Numbered from the stretch's first letter, positions 10,307-19,129 are shown. The stretch is DNA of 21,227 nucleotides from Silene noctiflora (GCA_009801015.1 VHZZ01000006.1:751434-772660); one strand, 5' to 3'. Translations and numbers: made by a program. Notes: generated by a model not told the origin, from the sequence alone.

Positions 10307-10697
10307 TAAGGTAGTCTTGAAATAAGACTTTGATAAGTTTTGGGACAAGACTCGCTCAAGACTACCAATAATCTACTTTAGTTTTGACAAAGTCTTAAGT
10401 TGTGTTTTGGAAATCCAAGACTCAATTTAAGACTTTAGGTGAGTCTTGACCCCACCATGATTAGAACTTATCCAATTAGTAGATCTCATGTGTCCTTTCT
10501 TTTGTTAAAAAAAAAAAAAAAAAGTGAAGTGGAAAAGTAGAAAAATAGAGTCTGAGGTGGGTCTGACGAATAATGTATAAAGTCTGAGGTGAGTTTGAAG
10601 CGGGTCTGAACAATAAAGAAATAATAAAAGTTATTGGAAAGCTGATGTGACAGAGTCTTGAGACTTGAATGAGTCTTACTGATAATCTTACCCTAAG
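10307..10697. repeat. AAGACT-rich block with weak inverted ends, possible MITE
   Basis: The motif AAGACT or its complement AGTCTT occurs about ten times. The left end ATAAGGTAGTCTTGAAATAAG and the reverse-complemented right end TTAGGGTAAGATTATCAG match loosely. A 17-base A run (from about 10507) lies inside. Element class and borders are unsure. Confidence 0.35.
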
Positions 10698-11048
10698 CAT
10701 ATTAATATTCCTTCTGATAATCCTCCCTATTCACGGGGGCATAAGAATTAAGGTTATGAATTTAATAAGGTGAAGTGTTGTGGTGGGGTGAGACATGAAG
10801 TGATTGGAGAGAGAGTGTTATGATTTAGATTATTAATTGAAAAATTAAGAGGTTAATTACTCCTTTTTTACACATGAATTCATTTCCCTCCATTTTCATA
10901 AACACATAACTGGTGATCTTTTTCCCCATAACAGTTTTAATACATTGATAGTTTGGCGTAAAATTAAAATTACATGAACTTAAATTTATTACACATTCTA
11001 AATTCTAATTAAGTTACATACGGAGTAATAAAATTAAATGAACTTAAA
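10698..11048. other. Intergenic, no gene seen
   Basis: AT-rich DNA. TACTCCTTTTTTACAC at 10858 faintly resembles a Stowaway or mariner terminus and could be the outer left end of the mariner-like element downstream, but no partner end was found. Confidence 0.3.
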
Positions 11049-11161
11049 ATAAAATTGCATAAACTCTAAATCGAAATTAATTAAACATAAAGATGGATTT
11101 CAGATAAAATTACATAAACTGTAAATCAAAATGAAGAACAAAATAGAAAGATGGACTTCAT
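11049..11161 (+). repeat. Two-copy tandem duplication, about 55 bp per unit
   Basis: Unit 1 (11049-11103) and unit 2 (11104-11161) share ATAAAATTRCATAAACT, GTAAATC/CTAAATC and AAAGATGGAYTTCA in the same order, with diverged middles. It lies just upstream of the mariner-like gene and may be part of its subterminal repeats. Confidence 0.6.
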
Positions 11162-11371
11162 ATTAAGCATTGATTTCCTTCATCTTATTTTGATTGGCCC
11201 ATTTGAGTTGCCCATAAGCAAAAAAAAAAAAAAAATAATCAGTCAAATGTTTCATATCCTTCTTACAAGGTCTAAACATTAGCACCAAAATTCAAATACG
11301 GAGTCAAAATACAAACATGTGTTCATTGGGCGCCAAAACCAGATGTTCAAAAGAGTGCAACGTTTTTTGTG

Positions 11372-11380
11372 CTATAAATA
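11372..11380 (+). promoter_or_regulatory. TATA box of the mariner-like transposase gene
   Basis: CTATAAATA lies 97 bp before the likely start codon at 11469, a normal spacing for a plant TATA box with a 60-70 base leader. The motif is seen directly; its use is inferred. Confidence 0.5.
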
Positions 11381-12751
11381 GAAAGGATATTCATTAGGGT
11401 TCATTTATAAGCAAGTGTCCAAAAAACAACTTTTGCACAAAAACCACACAAAAATTCAGAATCATTCAATGAAGACTCTCACCAACTTAGAAAGATCTAA
11501 AATTGTTGAAACAATTTTAGAAAACAACAATGGAAAACCAGACTATAGTATAATGTTATCAATGGCATCAAGGTACTCAGTTTGCAGGGAGACAGTAACT
11601 TACCTGTGGAATGTAGCAAAGGCACAGAGGAAAGCTTGCATACCAGTGAATGTCAATAGCAAAAAGAAAAGTAGCAGGAAAATTGGGAGGCTGGTGAAAC
11701 TCAAGTCAATTGATTTACTCGGTAGGACCAACAATACTCACTTGCTGAAAAGTTAGGGGCAAACCAATCAACATTTGTTAGATAGGTGGCATCAAACCAG
11801 ATCATATCTGATAGGCTTGTCGCGCACCTAACAAAGATAAATTGCCCTAGACTCGGCTAACATACAAATTAATGTAGATAGGGAAGTAGGGGTCGATCTC
11901 AGGGAGTCGGGAGTGCAAGTATGATTAGCTATGGATAGAAAACTATCAAGGTCGGTCACAAATGTTTGTTTTGATTTTGGATAGACTAAAGTAGAACAAT
12001 AATGCAAATGCAAATGTGGAACAATTATAAAGATAAATCTAGGGGGAATTGGGATTGCTATATGTAATTAGAAATTAGTTATACCAGATTAAAGTAAAAC
12101 ATCATCAAGGGGTTGATTAGGTTCTTAACAATTTCCTCTCGGCCTATTGTTTAACCATATTTTGACTACCAACAAACTTTCGCATAAATTGGATCAAAGT
12201 ATTATAACATGCCTTGTCTAATTCTATCCTGACTTTCGCTCTTAGGATGAGAAAAACAAATAAATCAATGATTATGGCCAACGATCATAGATTAACTAGA
12301 TAAAGCAAGCATGTATATAACCAACACGATGATGACACAACTCCCCTAATCCAGCATAACTACCAACTAATCTAACATAGCTTCCCCTCCCTAGATAAAG
12401 AACTACTCACACATGGGGAAGGAAAACAAGATAACAAAGAGGTTAACTAGATTAAACATGATAATGATATAGAGATTGTAAATTGAAAACAAAACTGGAA
12501 AAATAATGAACAAAGGAGAGATATTACCAAACTTATAAGGAGAGAAGGCCTAAACAAATGAAGAACAAAGTCGAAATAAACCCGGAAATTACTTGCATAA
12601 ACTTGAAGGAATCCTTGAACAATTTACAAAGCTTAATATAAAACTAGGTTTTTGGAAAAGTAAACTGATGATACTAAAAATTGTCTCCTTGATACTCGAA
12701 AAACATGGGATTATATAACAAAATAGGAGGAAAACTAAGAGTTTCAGCCTA

Positions 12752-12966
12752 GGTTGCAGCCACCCCGGTGGTCCGGGGGCAGCTCACCCCTACCGAGGCC
12801 AGAACAGCATGCCTCGCACTTCTTATTTCTTTGTCAAAATCCAACATTGCTGCCACCCCTGGCCACCGGGGTGGCTCACCCCTACCGGGGTGGGAACAAC
12901 TATTCACGCTCTTTTCAATCTTCACAAATTCTTTGTAATTTACCACCCCTGGCTACCGGGGTGGCT
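12752..12966. repeat. Three GC-rich CCACCCC...GGGGTGG foldbacks inside LTR 1
   Basis: Diverged copies at 12758-12797, 12852-12893 and 12942-12964 share CCACCCCTGGCTACCGGGGTGG. The best, 12852-12875, has perfect 8-bp arms GCCACCCC / GGGGTGGC, and 12878-12893 forms another (CACCCC TACC GGGGTG). The block is a GC-rich island in AT-rich surroundings. The reading frames open on both strands here are by-products of this composition. Confidence 0.75.
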
Positions 12967-13090
12967 GCATGGGGCGGGAGCGATGCCTTCTAAACTTGAA
13001 TTCTTCACTTGACAATCAACCAAAATTCATTCCTTCATTCATCGGGTTACTTGAAATGTCCAAAACGCCCCTTCATGGCCTAAACTCGAC

Positions 13091-13149
13091 NCTNCTAGCC
13101 TCGTGATCNGTGATGAATGCCAATTTGCTAGGAAAAACCGCTCCATTTN
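13091..13149. other. Ambiguous bases (four N)
   Basis: N occurs at 13091, 13094, 13109 and 13149, inside solo LTR 1. This reflects unresolved consensus in the assembly, probably from collapsed repeat copies. Confidence 0.95.
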
Positions 13150-13420
13150 CTACAAAAACATGATAAAGCATGCAAGTCACCTAGAACACGGATTTAGCTC
13201 ATAAAACACTTTATAAAAGCGCAAATGACATGAAAATGCGAGCTAAAATAGGGGTAAAAAGTATATAAAAATACAACACATCAATATTACACACAAATGC
13301 ATTCAAACCAGGTTTGACAGATAACAACAAACTTGTTAGACTAATTTTCAGTCTAGCACATTTACAATATCATGAATTAACAAAACAAGTGATTTTCAAA
13401 TATCAAAGCAATATCATTCA

Positions 13421-14225
13421 TGATAGGGTTGTAACTAGACTCGTATTGTGGCACTGTTTGAAGTTGGTGTTGTTGGCATGTTTTGCACTTCCTTATTCAC
13501 GCCTCTCCTTGCTAACTACCAGGCAGTCGACCCTTCACCACCACCACGTGCACCACCATGAACCATCAGGCAACCATCACGACCATCAGCTTCGATGGGC
13601 AGTAGGTTAGAGAGCACAATGAGGCCTACTTCGGGCTTTATTTCCTCATGAACTCAACATGGTTTCGTCTCCGTTGCAGCTAGTATACGGCCCCATGACC
13701 AGGTCGTGCTGCTCCTTTACTCACCACACACATCCATGCTTGTTTAGCTTCTTAGGCTCGGGCTTGTAACTAACATAGCCTGACTGGGTTTTGTCTTTGT
13801 AAAGCATAGAAACCGTTATATGTTCAGCATATAAGTCGTCTTTAGCTTAGCACAAAAATCCGTCGTAAATTTCAGCATTGAACTCGACTTTGTAACATGT
13901 AAACTTGCATCATCATGGCCTTCTATGGCTCGAGTTGTGGCTGGATCATTTGAGTATAAAACTATGCATGTTTCCGTCATGATTTGAGTATAAAACTATG
14001 CACATTAGTTTTAGCTCAATGGCTCGTCATTAGCTCCGCCTCACTCGGGATTCTTCAAAGTGTAGGAAAAATGACGGAAAATCGCTACAATTCCTATAAA
14101 GACATAAAAGCACAAGAATACTACCAAACGCGATATTAGCTCATAAAATCGCCCCCAATAGCGGATAAATAATATAAAACTGAGCTAAATGAGGCGTGAA
14201 AAGTTTATATAAAATGAACGTATCA
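13421..14225. mobile_element. Solo LTR 2 inserted in the mariner-like gene
   Basis: This 805-bp segment starts TGATAGGGTTG and ends AACGTATCA (terminal TGATA...TATCA) and is flanked by a perfect 5-bp duplication ATTCA (13416-13420, 14226-14230). Its removal joins the transposase codons NIIH to HID in frame. Its end (GAGCTAAATGAGGCGTGAAAAG...) is similar to that of LTR 1 (GAGCTAAAATAGGGGTAAAAAG), so the two are related but distinct families. Confidence 0.85.
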
Positions 14226-14237
14226 ATTCACATAGAT

Positions 14238-14342
14238 GTTGGTACCATTACTGAACCGGGTAATGGTAGTAATGACCCAACAGGGGCCAATGCCCCTGTT
14301 GGTAACATTACTGAGTATTTTTTATATTTGTGTGCAGGGGAA
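14238..14342 (+). other. Open stretch after the transposase HID codons, with repeat and hairpin
   Basis: The frame stays open for about 35 codons (VGTITEPGNGSNDPTGANAP then VGNITEYF) to a TGA. GTTGGTACCATTACTGA (14238-14254) recurs with one change at 14298-14314. CAACAGGGGC CAAT GCCCCTGTTG (14278-14301) is a perfect 10-bp stem with a 4-base loop. It does not look like the transposase sequence expected here. Origin unknown. Confidence 0.5.
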
Positions 14343-14861
14343 TGAAGCTGCAAGGCTATAAATGAAACATTATGAATAATTTTGGACACTTTCAGCATAT
14401 CAAAGACCGGATAGCTTATGACTCTCTACATTTTGCGCAGATAAAGAAAGGAGCAACAAGAGCAAACAATCCAGAAAAAACCAGAAAATCAATATGCACG
14501 ATCTATTTTAGCATTTTATTTTAAACTTTGCACTACTTTTTGTACTATTCAGTCTTTGGCATATCATGGATAATAACATAAAACTTGAGCAATTGAGTCA
14601 AATCAGCTTAAGTGAACATTACTCTCAAAATTGTTGTCCATACACAACATCTTCACTACAAATGGTGGTGGCATAGTGCACATTAACAACAACTTTGAAG
14701 GCTGTCAATTGCCCTCAACATACGAGATCATTGGGAAATTTAATTAGATGAAACAGAAATAAAAATTGAATGTGATATCATTACTAATCCATCAAAAACA
14801 CATAAAGTAAAATTGTTAAATTGAATAAAGTAATAGGACAAGAAATCAACCTCCCTTAAAG
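14343..14861. other. Intergenic, no gene seen
   Basis: Mixed AT-rich DNA with no supported reading frame, repeat or terminus. It may hold remains of the 3' part of the mariner-like element, but I could not match any transposase motif. Confidence 0.4.
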
Positions 14862-14918
14862 TCAATTTTCTTGTAGAACTCCGAACCCAAGCCAAAACTT
14901 ACAAAGCTCCCCCATAAA
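14862..14918 (-). pseudogene. Partial second copy of a segment of the neighbouring gene
   Basis: The minus strand reads FMGELCKFWLGFGVLQEN followed by TGA. This matches FMEDLCKYWLAFGV in the neighbouring gene (from 15097 leftward), 179 bp away. Similarity extends a few bases upstream of the Phe codon. It is either a downstream coding repeat left outside the frame by a stop, or the original 3' end of the gene. The protein family is not recognised. Confidence 0.55.
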
Positions 14919-14942
14919 CCATCTTTTAATTACTATACTTTC

Positions 14943-15370
14943 TCATATGGTAGCCGGATCTAATTCATCAACTGAATTAAAAGCAACATCAGATTTACAT
15001 GCAACAACATCATCTCTCTTCTCCCCCGCACTCTGCTCAACCTCATACTCCAATAAACCCCAAAAGCAAGCCAATATTTACATAGATCCTCCATAAACAC
15101 TCTTCTATTCCCTGGAGTATGACGACTGGCTATCCACTTCTTTGCCTTCCTCTCAGCATCTTCTTTCATCAACATACCCATCCTTCTCCTCTCCCTTTCC
15201 TCATCCACTTTTATTACAACAACATGATCAGCAGAACATGCAACAACATCAAATGATCCAACATCAACATCGTCATCTTTGATCTCCATCTCACCCAGAT
15301 CAACTTCTTCATATCTTTTCTCCATCTCACGCAGGTCAATATCATAAGAAAAAGCTTCAATTTTTTCCAT
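14943..15370 (-). pseudogene. Unrecognised acidic/charged protein gene with a probable frameshift
   Basis: I do not recognise this protein. ATG at 15370-15368 follows a pyrimidine-rich leader (15371-15600) such as plant genes have. The first 105 or so residues are acidic and charged: two DLREMEKRYEEVDLGEMEIK-like heptads, DDDVDVGS, DVVACSADHVVVIKVDEE, a basic RERRR, then FMEDLCKYWLAFGV. In the direct frame it ends at 14960 in an uncharacteristic tail. Near 15055, adding one base opens another frame (LEYEVEQSAGEKRDDVVAC, then SDVAFNSVDELDPATI) ending at TGA 14945-14943. The partial copy at 14862-14918 has the extra base (GTTCTA against GTTTA), which supports a one-base deletion here. DVVAC occurs in both halves, suggesting an internal repeat. 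It may be a pseudogene, or a live gene with a sequencing error. Confidence 0.5.
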
Positions 15371-15600
15371 TAATTTTGATTTTAAGCGAAGGTTATTTAG
15401 AATAGGAGGGAAGAATGATGATAAGATCAAAGGATGATGAAGTAAGTTAAATTTATGGTGAGAAGTATGATGATAAGATGAAGACGAAGGTTGATGGATG
15501 AAGATTAGAAGAGGGGAAAATGGCGGAAGAGAGATAAAGAGAGGAAACAATGGCGGAGAGGGATGGGGGCTAGAGTTTTTTGGGTGAGATGAGAATATAA
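15371..15600 (-). promoter_or_regulatory. Pyrimidine-rich leader of the unrecognised gene
   Basis: On the minus strand this is rich in CT tracts (CCCCCATCCCTCTCC, CTCTCTTTATCTCTCTTCC) with no good ATG in a useful frame until 15370. That composition is typical of plant 5' leaders. A frame from 15634 stays open through it, but its start lies in a MITE and the translation is low-complexity Pro/Ser/His. Confidence 0.45.
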
Positions 15601-15965
15601 GACCATCCCCAAGCAAGGTCAATTGCTTGGTCATGACCTTGCTTGGGTCATGCTAATTGTAATTAAGGGGGTATTAGAATTGACCCAAGGGAAGGAGAGT
15701 CACAAATTGACTCAAGTGGAAGCAAATTGACCTCTTAATTGATCCAATATGTGTCACAATGTGGTTGGTTTACATCATTAAAAAAAATAAAAGGTGGATA
15801 TATTGTGGTAGTGTATATATTTAATATATTATAAATAATTGGGTTATTGACCTAGGTCGTGACTTTCTGCTTGGGAGGGTTTAAGTGGGTCAAGGTCAAT
15901 AAGGGGAGATTAAGGCCTAATATGCAATTGATCCGATTAACTTGACTTGTTGCTTGGGGATGGTC
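15601..15965. mobile_element. Tourist-like (PIF/Harbinger) MITE
   Basis: The 365-bp element has perfect 16-bp terminal inverted repeats GACCATCCCCAAGCAA / TTGCTTGGGGATGGTC and is flanked by TAA on both sides (15598-15600, 15966-15968), the 3-bp target duplication of PIF/Harbinger. The interior repeats GGTCAA/TTGACC motifs. It has no coding capacity and sits directly upstream of the leader of the unrecognised gene. Confidence 0.88.
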
Positions 15966-15968
15966 TAA

Positions 15969-16252
15969 GGCCGGAGTCATTAGGGCTAATGGGATTAGGC
16001 TGGGTTAGATTAGTGGGCTGAGTGATTAGTGGGATAGGTTAGTGTATGTCTTAATAGGATGAGTTAAGGGTGGGTTGGGTGGTAATAATAGAAAAGTTTT
16101 AAGGACAATAAGGGCATTTCACAAGAAAAATCTTTACTAAATATAGAAAGGGGGAAGGTATTGTGAATAGATAAAAAAGGAAAGGAGGAGAGTTATTTAG
16201 AATAAGAGGGAGTGGTTTATAATTAAAACAACATCTGTCAAGTTCTCCTGTG
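15969..16252. other. Intergenic, GGTTAG/TAGTGGG-rich, no gene seen
   Basis: The first part repeats short units such as GGGTTAG, TTAGTGGG and GATTAGTGGG. GTTATTTAGAATAAGAGGGA at 16192-16211 is nearly identical (19 of 20) to 15392-15411. I see no gene. Confidence 0.4.
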
Positions 16253-16260
16253 TTTGTTCC

Positions 16261-16658
16261 TACGGATGAGCAAATTTAGGTCCAGACTGGAAAAATGGAC
16301 CGAAACGGATCATTTGGTCTGGACCAAACCAAATTATTAAAATATTATAAATCAAATTAACATTTTATCTTCAAAAAACATTATAAATTAGCATTATCAA
16401 TGATTTTCATTAAAAGAGTTGTCTAATTATTTAAAATTCATTTTATTTAGCGGAATTAAAATTTAATTATCGTATACGAAATAGTGAAAAAACTAGTTTA
16501 GGCCCATTTCGGTCCAAGACCGGACCAGACCAAATATTCCGGGTTTGGTCCGGTCCAAGACCGCAAATTTTAGGTCTGGTCTTCGATCCACTAAATTTTT
16601 ATTTTCGGTCTTCGGTCCAGTACGGTTTGATCAGGTCTTGAACCGATGCTCAACCCTA
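16261..16658. mobile_element. hAT-type MITE rich in GGTCCGG motifs
   Basis: The 398-bp element starts TACGGATGAGCA and ends TGCTCAACCCTA (10 of 12 paired). It is flanked by TTTGTTCC (16253-16260) and TTTGTTCT (16659-16666), an 8-bp duplication with one mismatch, as hAT elements make. Both arms carry clusters of GGTCCAGAC / GGTCCGGTCC. A truncated relative lies at 9996-10126. Confidence 0.72.
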
Positions 16659-16795
16659 TTTGTTCTTATGGCTTATTTTGAAACAGTATATGGAAGTTCT
16701 ATTTTGGATGCACAACAACTTTAACCATAATAAATATGGAGTACTAGTTTACTTTCATTTGGTAGTTTGTTATTTTCATCATCCTAGAGTATAGT

Positions 16796-17051
16796 TGTTA
16801 CCAGTTAGTGATGGTAACAATTTTAAATATTTGCCTCTTTGATATTGATAAGAATTAGAGGGTTGAGTTTCTGATATAATAGCAAGTGTATTTCTGCCTT
16901 AATACGAATATAAGACATCATATATATAGTGTAACATAGAATCTCAACTCTACCTAAATAGGAAAGAGAATCATATCAAATATTTTCACGACTAATATTA
17001 TTTCTTATATATAGTATGTGTATCTTGTACTATATACCATATTCCCTAACA
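16796..17051 (+). mobile_element. Copia-like LTR
   Basis: The 256-bp segment starts TGTTA and ends TAACA, the usual inverted terminus of plant Ty1/copia LTRs, and is followed four bases later by a primer-binding-site-like sequence. No second LTR or polyprotein was found, so it is a remnant. Confidence 0.5.
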
Positions 17052-17055
17052 GATA

Positions 17056-17070
17056 TGTTATGAGAACCAG
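17056..17070 (+). other. Primer-binding-site-like sequence of the copia remnant
   Basis: TGTTATGAGAACC matches the initiator-Met tRNA primer site TGGTATCAGAGCC at 10 of 13 positions and lies at the expected place just 3' of the LTR. Confidence 0.4.
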
Positions 17071-17711
17071 GTTTCAAAAATGGACTTCAATCATGGACTT
17101 ATTATAGCCGGCTAACAAAAAAATCTACACTAACGACTGTACGACACTATCTTGCTCCAGCTACTACGAGGTGATTCTGATGAAATACAGGGGGTCGCGG
17201 AGAGGTCAAACAATGAGCATTCAAGAATATGCCCGCGACGAGAATAATAATAAACAACTCGCTCGACAAGGATTATTCATGGAAAAATAATACGATGCAG
17301 GTAGAGCAACCAGTGGGTCTCACTAAAAAAATGGTTCAGCAAAAGCCCTCGTTCAAGACCTTCAATTTAAAACGGTTCTCGCCATTTTGGCGTGTTTAAA
17401 AGTATTCAACATTCCTATTTGAATAAGTTGAACCACCATTTCTTGGGCCACGGCTTTTTACCCTGTGGTGTTACCTACCAAACTACTACTTGTTATACAT
17501 TTTCCTCCTTTGTTATACACTTTGTTATAATTTGATTATATAATATTACGTTTTTTGATAAGTTGAACCAACTTTCCTATACGATTATTACTCCACTAAA
17601 CAAAGTTAGTTGAATACTAAAATGAATGAAAAGAAACCTTAGAAATGGGATTAATTATGAAATAATGAGACTGAAAAAAGTGGATTAAATTTTGGGTTTG
17701 GATGAACAACT
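17071..17711. other. Intergenic, no gene seen
   Basis: Could include the decayed interior of the copia remnant, but no polyprotein motif is legible. TAAGTTGAACCA occurs at about 17424 and 17560. GGGCCACG near 17445 is also seen at 20100 and 20139. Confidence 0.35.
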
Positions 17712-17795
17712 ATAGTTAAATAAATTGTTTCTTTGATATCTGTGGTTAAATATATTGTTTTTTGGTAACCATGGTTAAATAAATTGTTATTATAG
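17712..17795 (-). repeat. Three-copy tandem repeat, about 30 bp
   Basis: GTTAAATAAATTGTT-type units begin at about 17715, 17745 and 17774. They make the minus-strand frame at 17651-17854 open with repeated IYLT motifs; that frame is not supported as a gene. Confidence 0.65.
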
Positions 17796-18210
17796 TAACA
17801 CATAGATCGGTTGGTGCACCATCCATAATCAGGATCAAATTCTTCTTGGAACAAAAAACAACATTACAGTCAAACACCAACAAAAAAAATACCTAGAAAG
17901 ATTATACATTTTCATCTAAAGTAGAGTAATTAATAGCCTTAACCGAAGCACAAAACAAAGATATTAAAGTTTGAATTTTTCTTATCCTAAAATTGAATTA
18001 ACACATAAATTGATTAAAAGAAAATAGGAAGGAAATGTAATCGATTAACACTAAGAAAAGCGCAATTAACATAGGAAACATGGTCGAAATGGGTCCGAAA
18101 GTGGGTAAAATGAGGTCTTATAACCCACGAAATATGTCACGTCCGTGGCTAAAATGTATTTAGCCACAAATTTGTAAAAAAAATGAGCTAGACAGAGGGA
18201 GTAATTAAAA
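17796..18210. other. Intergenic with a GTGGCTAAA palindrome
   Basis: No gene. GTGGCTAAA ATGTA TTTAGCCAC (18145-18167) is a perfect 9-bp-arm foldback. It overlaps CACGTCCGTGGC (18138-18149), which recurs at 20115-20126. Such motifs may mark the remains of one repeat family. Confidence 0.5.
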
Positions 18211-19043
18211 TAAAAGAAAATAAAATTTTTTGCACAAGAGCGATTATTTATATCTGGAATAAAATCATTCTATAAATAAAATGTCTTCGAAAATCAAATT
18301 AACATACAAAACAAAAAATAAAAATATTAGGTTATCAAAATAAAATATATTTTTACTTATTAGTTAATTAATTTAGTTGAACCTTCTCCTATTTACTAAA
18401 AGAATAGGTGAACTCACAAATTTTCTCTTTAAAAATCATCTTGTTAAATAATGAAGTTATTAATAATTTAATTATATTCACTTAATAATGAAATTAATAA
18501 CTATAATGTTTTGTATTATGTAATCCTTTTCATTAAAATTAATCTTTTCATAGAATTATATAATTTTCACTAAACACTAAATTATAATATTTTAATTAAA
18601 ATATAAATAAGACTATACACTATTAAATTTTTTATTTATATTATTATTTGAGAATAACTACACTCATACTATGTATAAACAAAACTATAAATGGTTATGA
18701 TTACTTTCATAAGGAAAATAAATTGAGAGAATTTATAAATTGGAATCATTAGTTTTGTGGTATAAATACACCTTTTTAAAAAAAAAAATCAACACGTTAC
18801 TCAATTATCTTGGATTAATTTTCAATTTTAATTTGTTTTTTCCTCGAGACATAATACAATAACAAGAAAAATGAACAATTGATGAGATACCACTGTTATT
18901 TTACAATTCAATTTTACTCGATTTTCTTGAATAATTTTACAGTTCAATTTTTTTTTCCTAATATCAAAATATAATGACGTGAAATATAAAAAATTAATGA
19001 GGTGTTAATCTAGCATGATTAAGTAATAGAAAGATAAAAACTC
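18211..19043. other. Very AT-rich stretch, no gene seen
   Basis: Long runs of A and T without a supported frame. It may be the body of a non-autonomous Helitron ending at 19083, but no 5' terminus could be fixed. Confidence 0.35.
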
Positions 19044-19048
19044 TTTAA

Positions 19049-19083
19049 ATACCGCGCTTTCGCTGCGCTGGATCTAATCTAGT
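19049..19083 (+). mobile_element. Helitron-like 3' end
   Basis: A GC-rich foldback (ACCGCGCTTTCGCTGCGCTGG) stands in AT-rich DNA about 4-12 bases before CTAATCTAGT and is followed by T. Plant Helitrons end in CTRR (commonly CTAG followed by T) preceded by a short GC-rich hairpin. Confidence 0.5.
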
Positions 19084-19129
19084 TTGTTATTAGGTATTTA
19101 GATTATCAAAATGTTGAATGAATATCCAA

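Larger units (their letters stand above)
11809..13283. mobile_element. Solo LTR 1 inserted in the mariner-like gene
   Basis: This 1475-bp segment starts TGATAGGCTTGTCGCG and ends ACACATCA (terminal TGAT...ATCA). It is flanked by ATATC (11804-11808) and ATATT (13284-13288), a 5-bp duplication with one mismatch. Deleting it with one flank restores the transposase frame (NQII then LHTNAFKP). No internal retrotransposon genes are present, so it is a solo LTR. The 3' end resembles that of solo LTR 2. The superfamily is not certain. Confidence 0.75.
11469..14237 (+). pseudogene. Mariner-like transposase, broken by two solo LTRs
   Basis: Segments at 11469-11808, 13284-13420 and 14226-14237 read as one plant mariner-like (Tc1/mariner) transposase. 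The N-terminal part has the helix-turn-helix region (LTNLERSKIVETILENN; SRYSVCRETVTYLW; the KKKSSRKIGR basic linker; LKSIDLLGRTNN; then SLAEKLGANQSTFVR). The middle part gives NAFKPGLTDNN and FKYQSNIIH, and the last codons give the HID motif that carries the first catalytic Asp. Damage: a frameshift near 11736, a TAG stop at 11783-11785, and two LTR insertions at 11809 and 13421. After HID no further transposase match is visible, so the C-terminal part with the other two Asp residues seems deleted. This class mobilises Stowaway MITEs, present in both intact genes here. Non-functional. Confidence 0.8.

Noticed and set aside
10476-10700. Minus-strand frame of 74 codons
   Set aside because: It includes a homopolymer-encoded Phe run and lies in an AAGACT-rich repeat.
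10858-10875. Possible outer left terminus of the mariner-like element (TACTCCTTTTTTACAC)
   Set aside because: The match to Stowaway or mariner ends is weak and no inverted partner was found downstream.
12749-13012. Overlapping open frames on both strands near 12.75-13.0 kb
   Set aside because: They coincide with the GC-rich foldback array inside a solo LTR; GC-rich inverted repeats open frames on both strands.
13425-13610. Histidine-rich continuation of the frame starting at 13314
   Set aside because: Only the part up to 13420 is transposase; the rest is LTR 2 sequence read by chance (CACCAC runs).
15371-15634. N-terminal extension of the unrecognised gene from 15634
   Set aside because: Its start codon lies in the terminal part of the Tourist-like MITE and the translation is Pro/Ser/His low complexity, as expected for a CT-rich leader.
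17651-17854. Minus-strand frame of 67 codons
   Set aside because: Its repeated IYLT motif comes from a 30-bp tandem repeat, and there is no other support.
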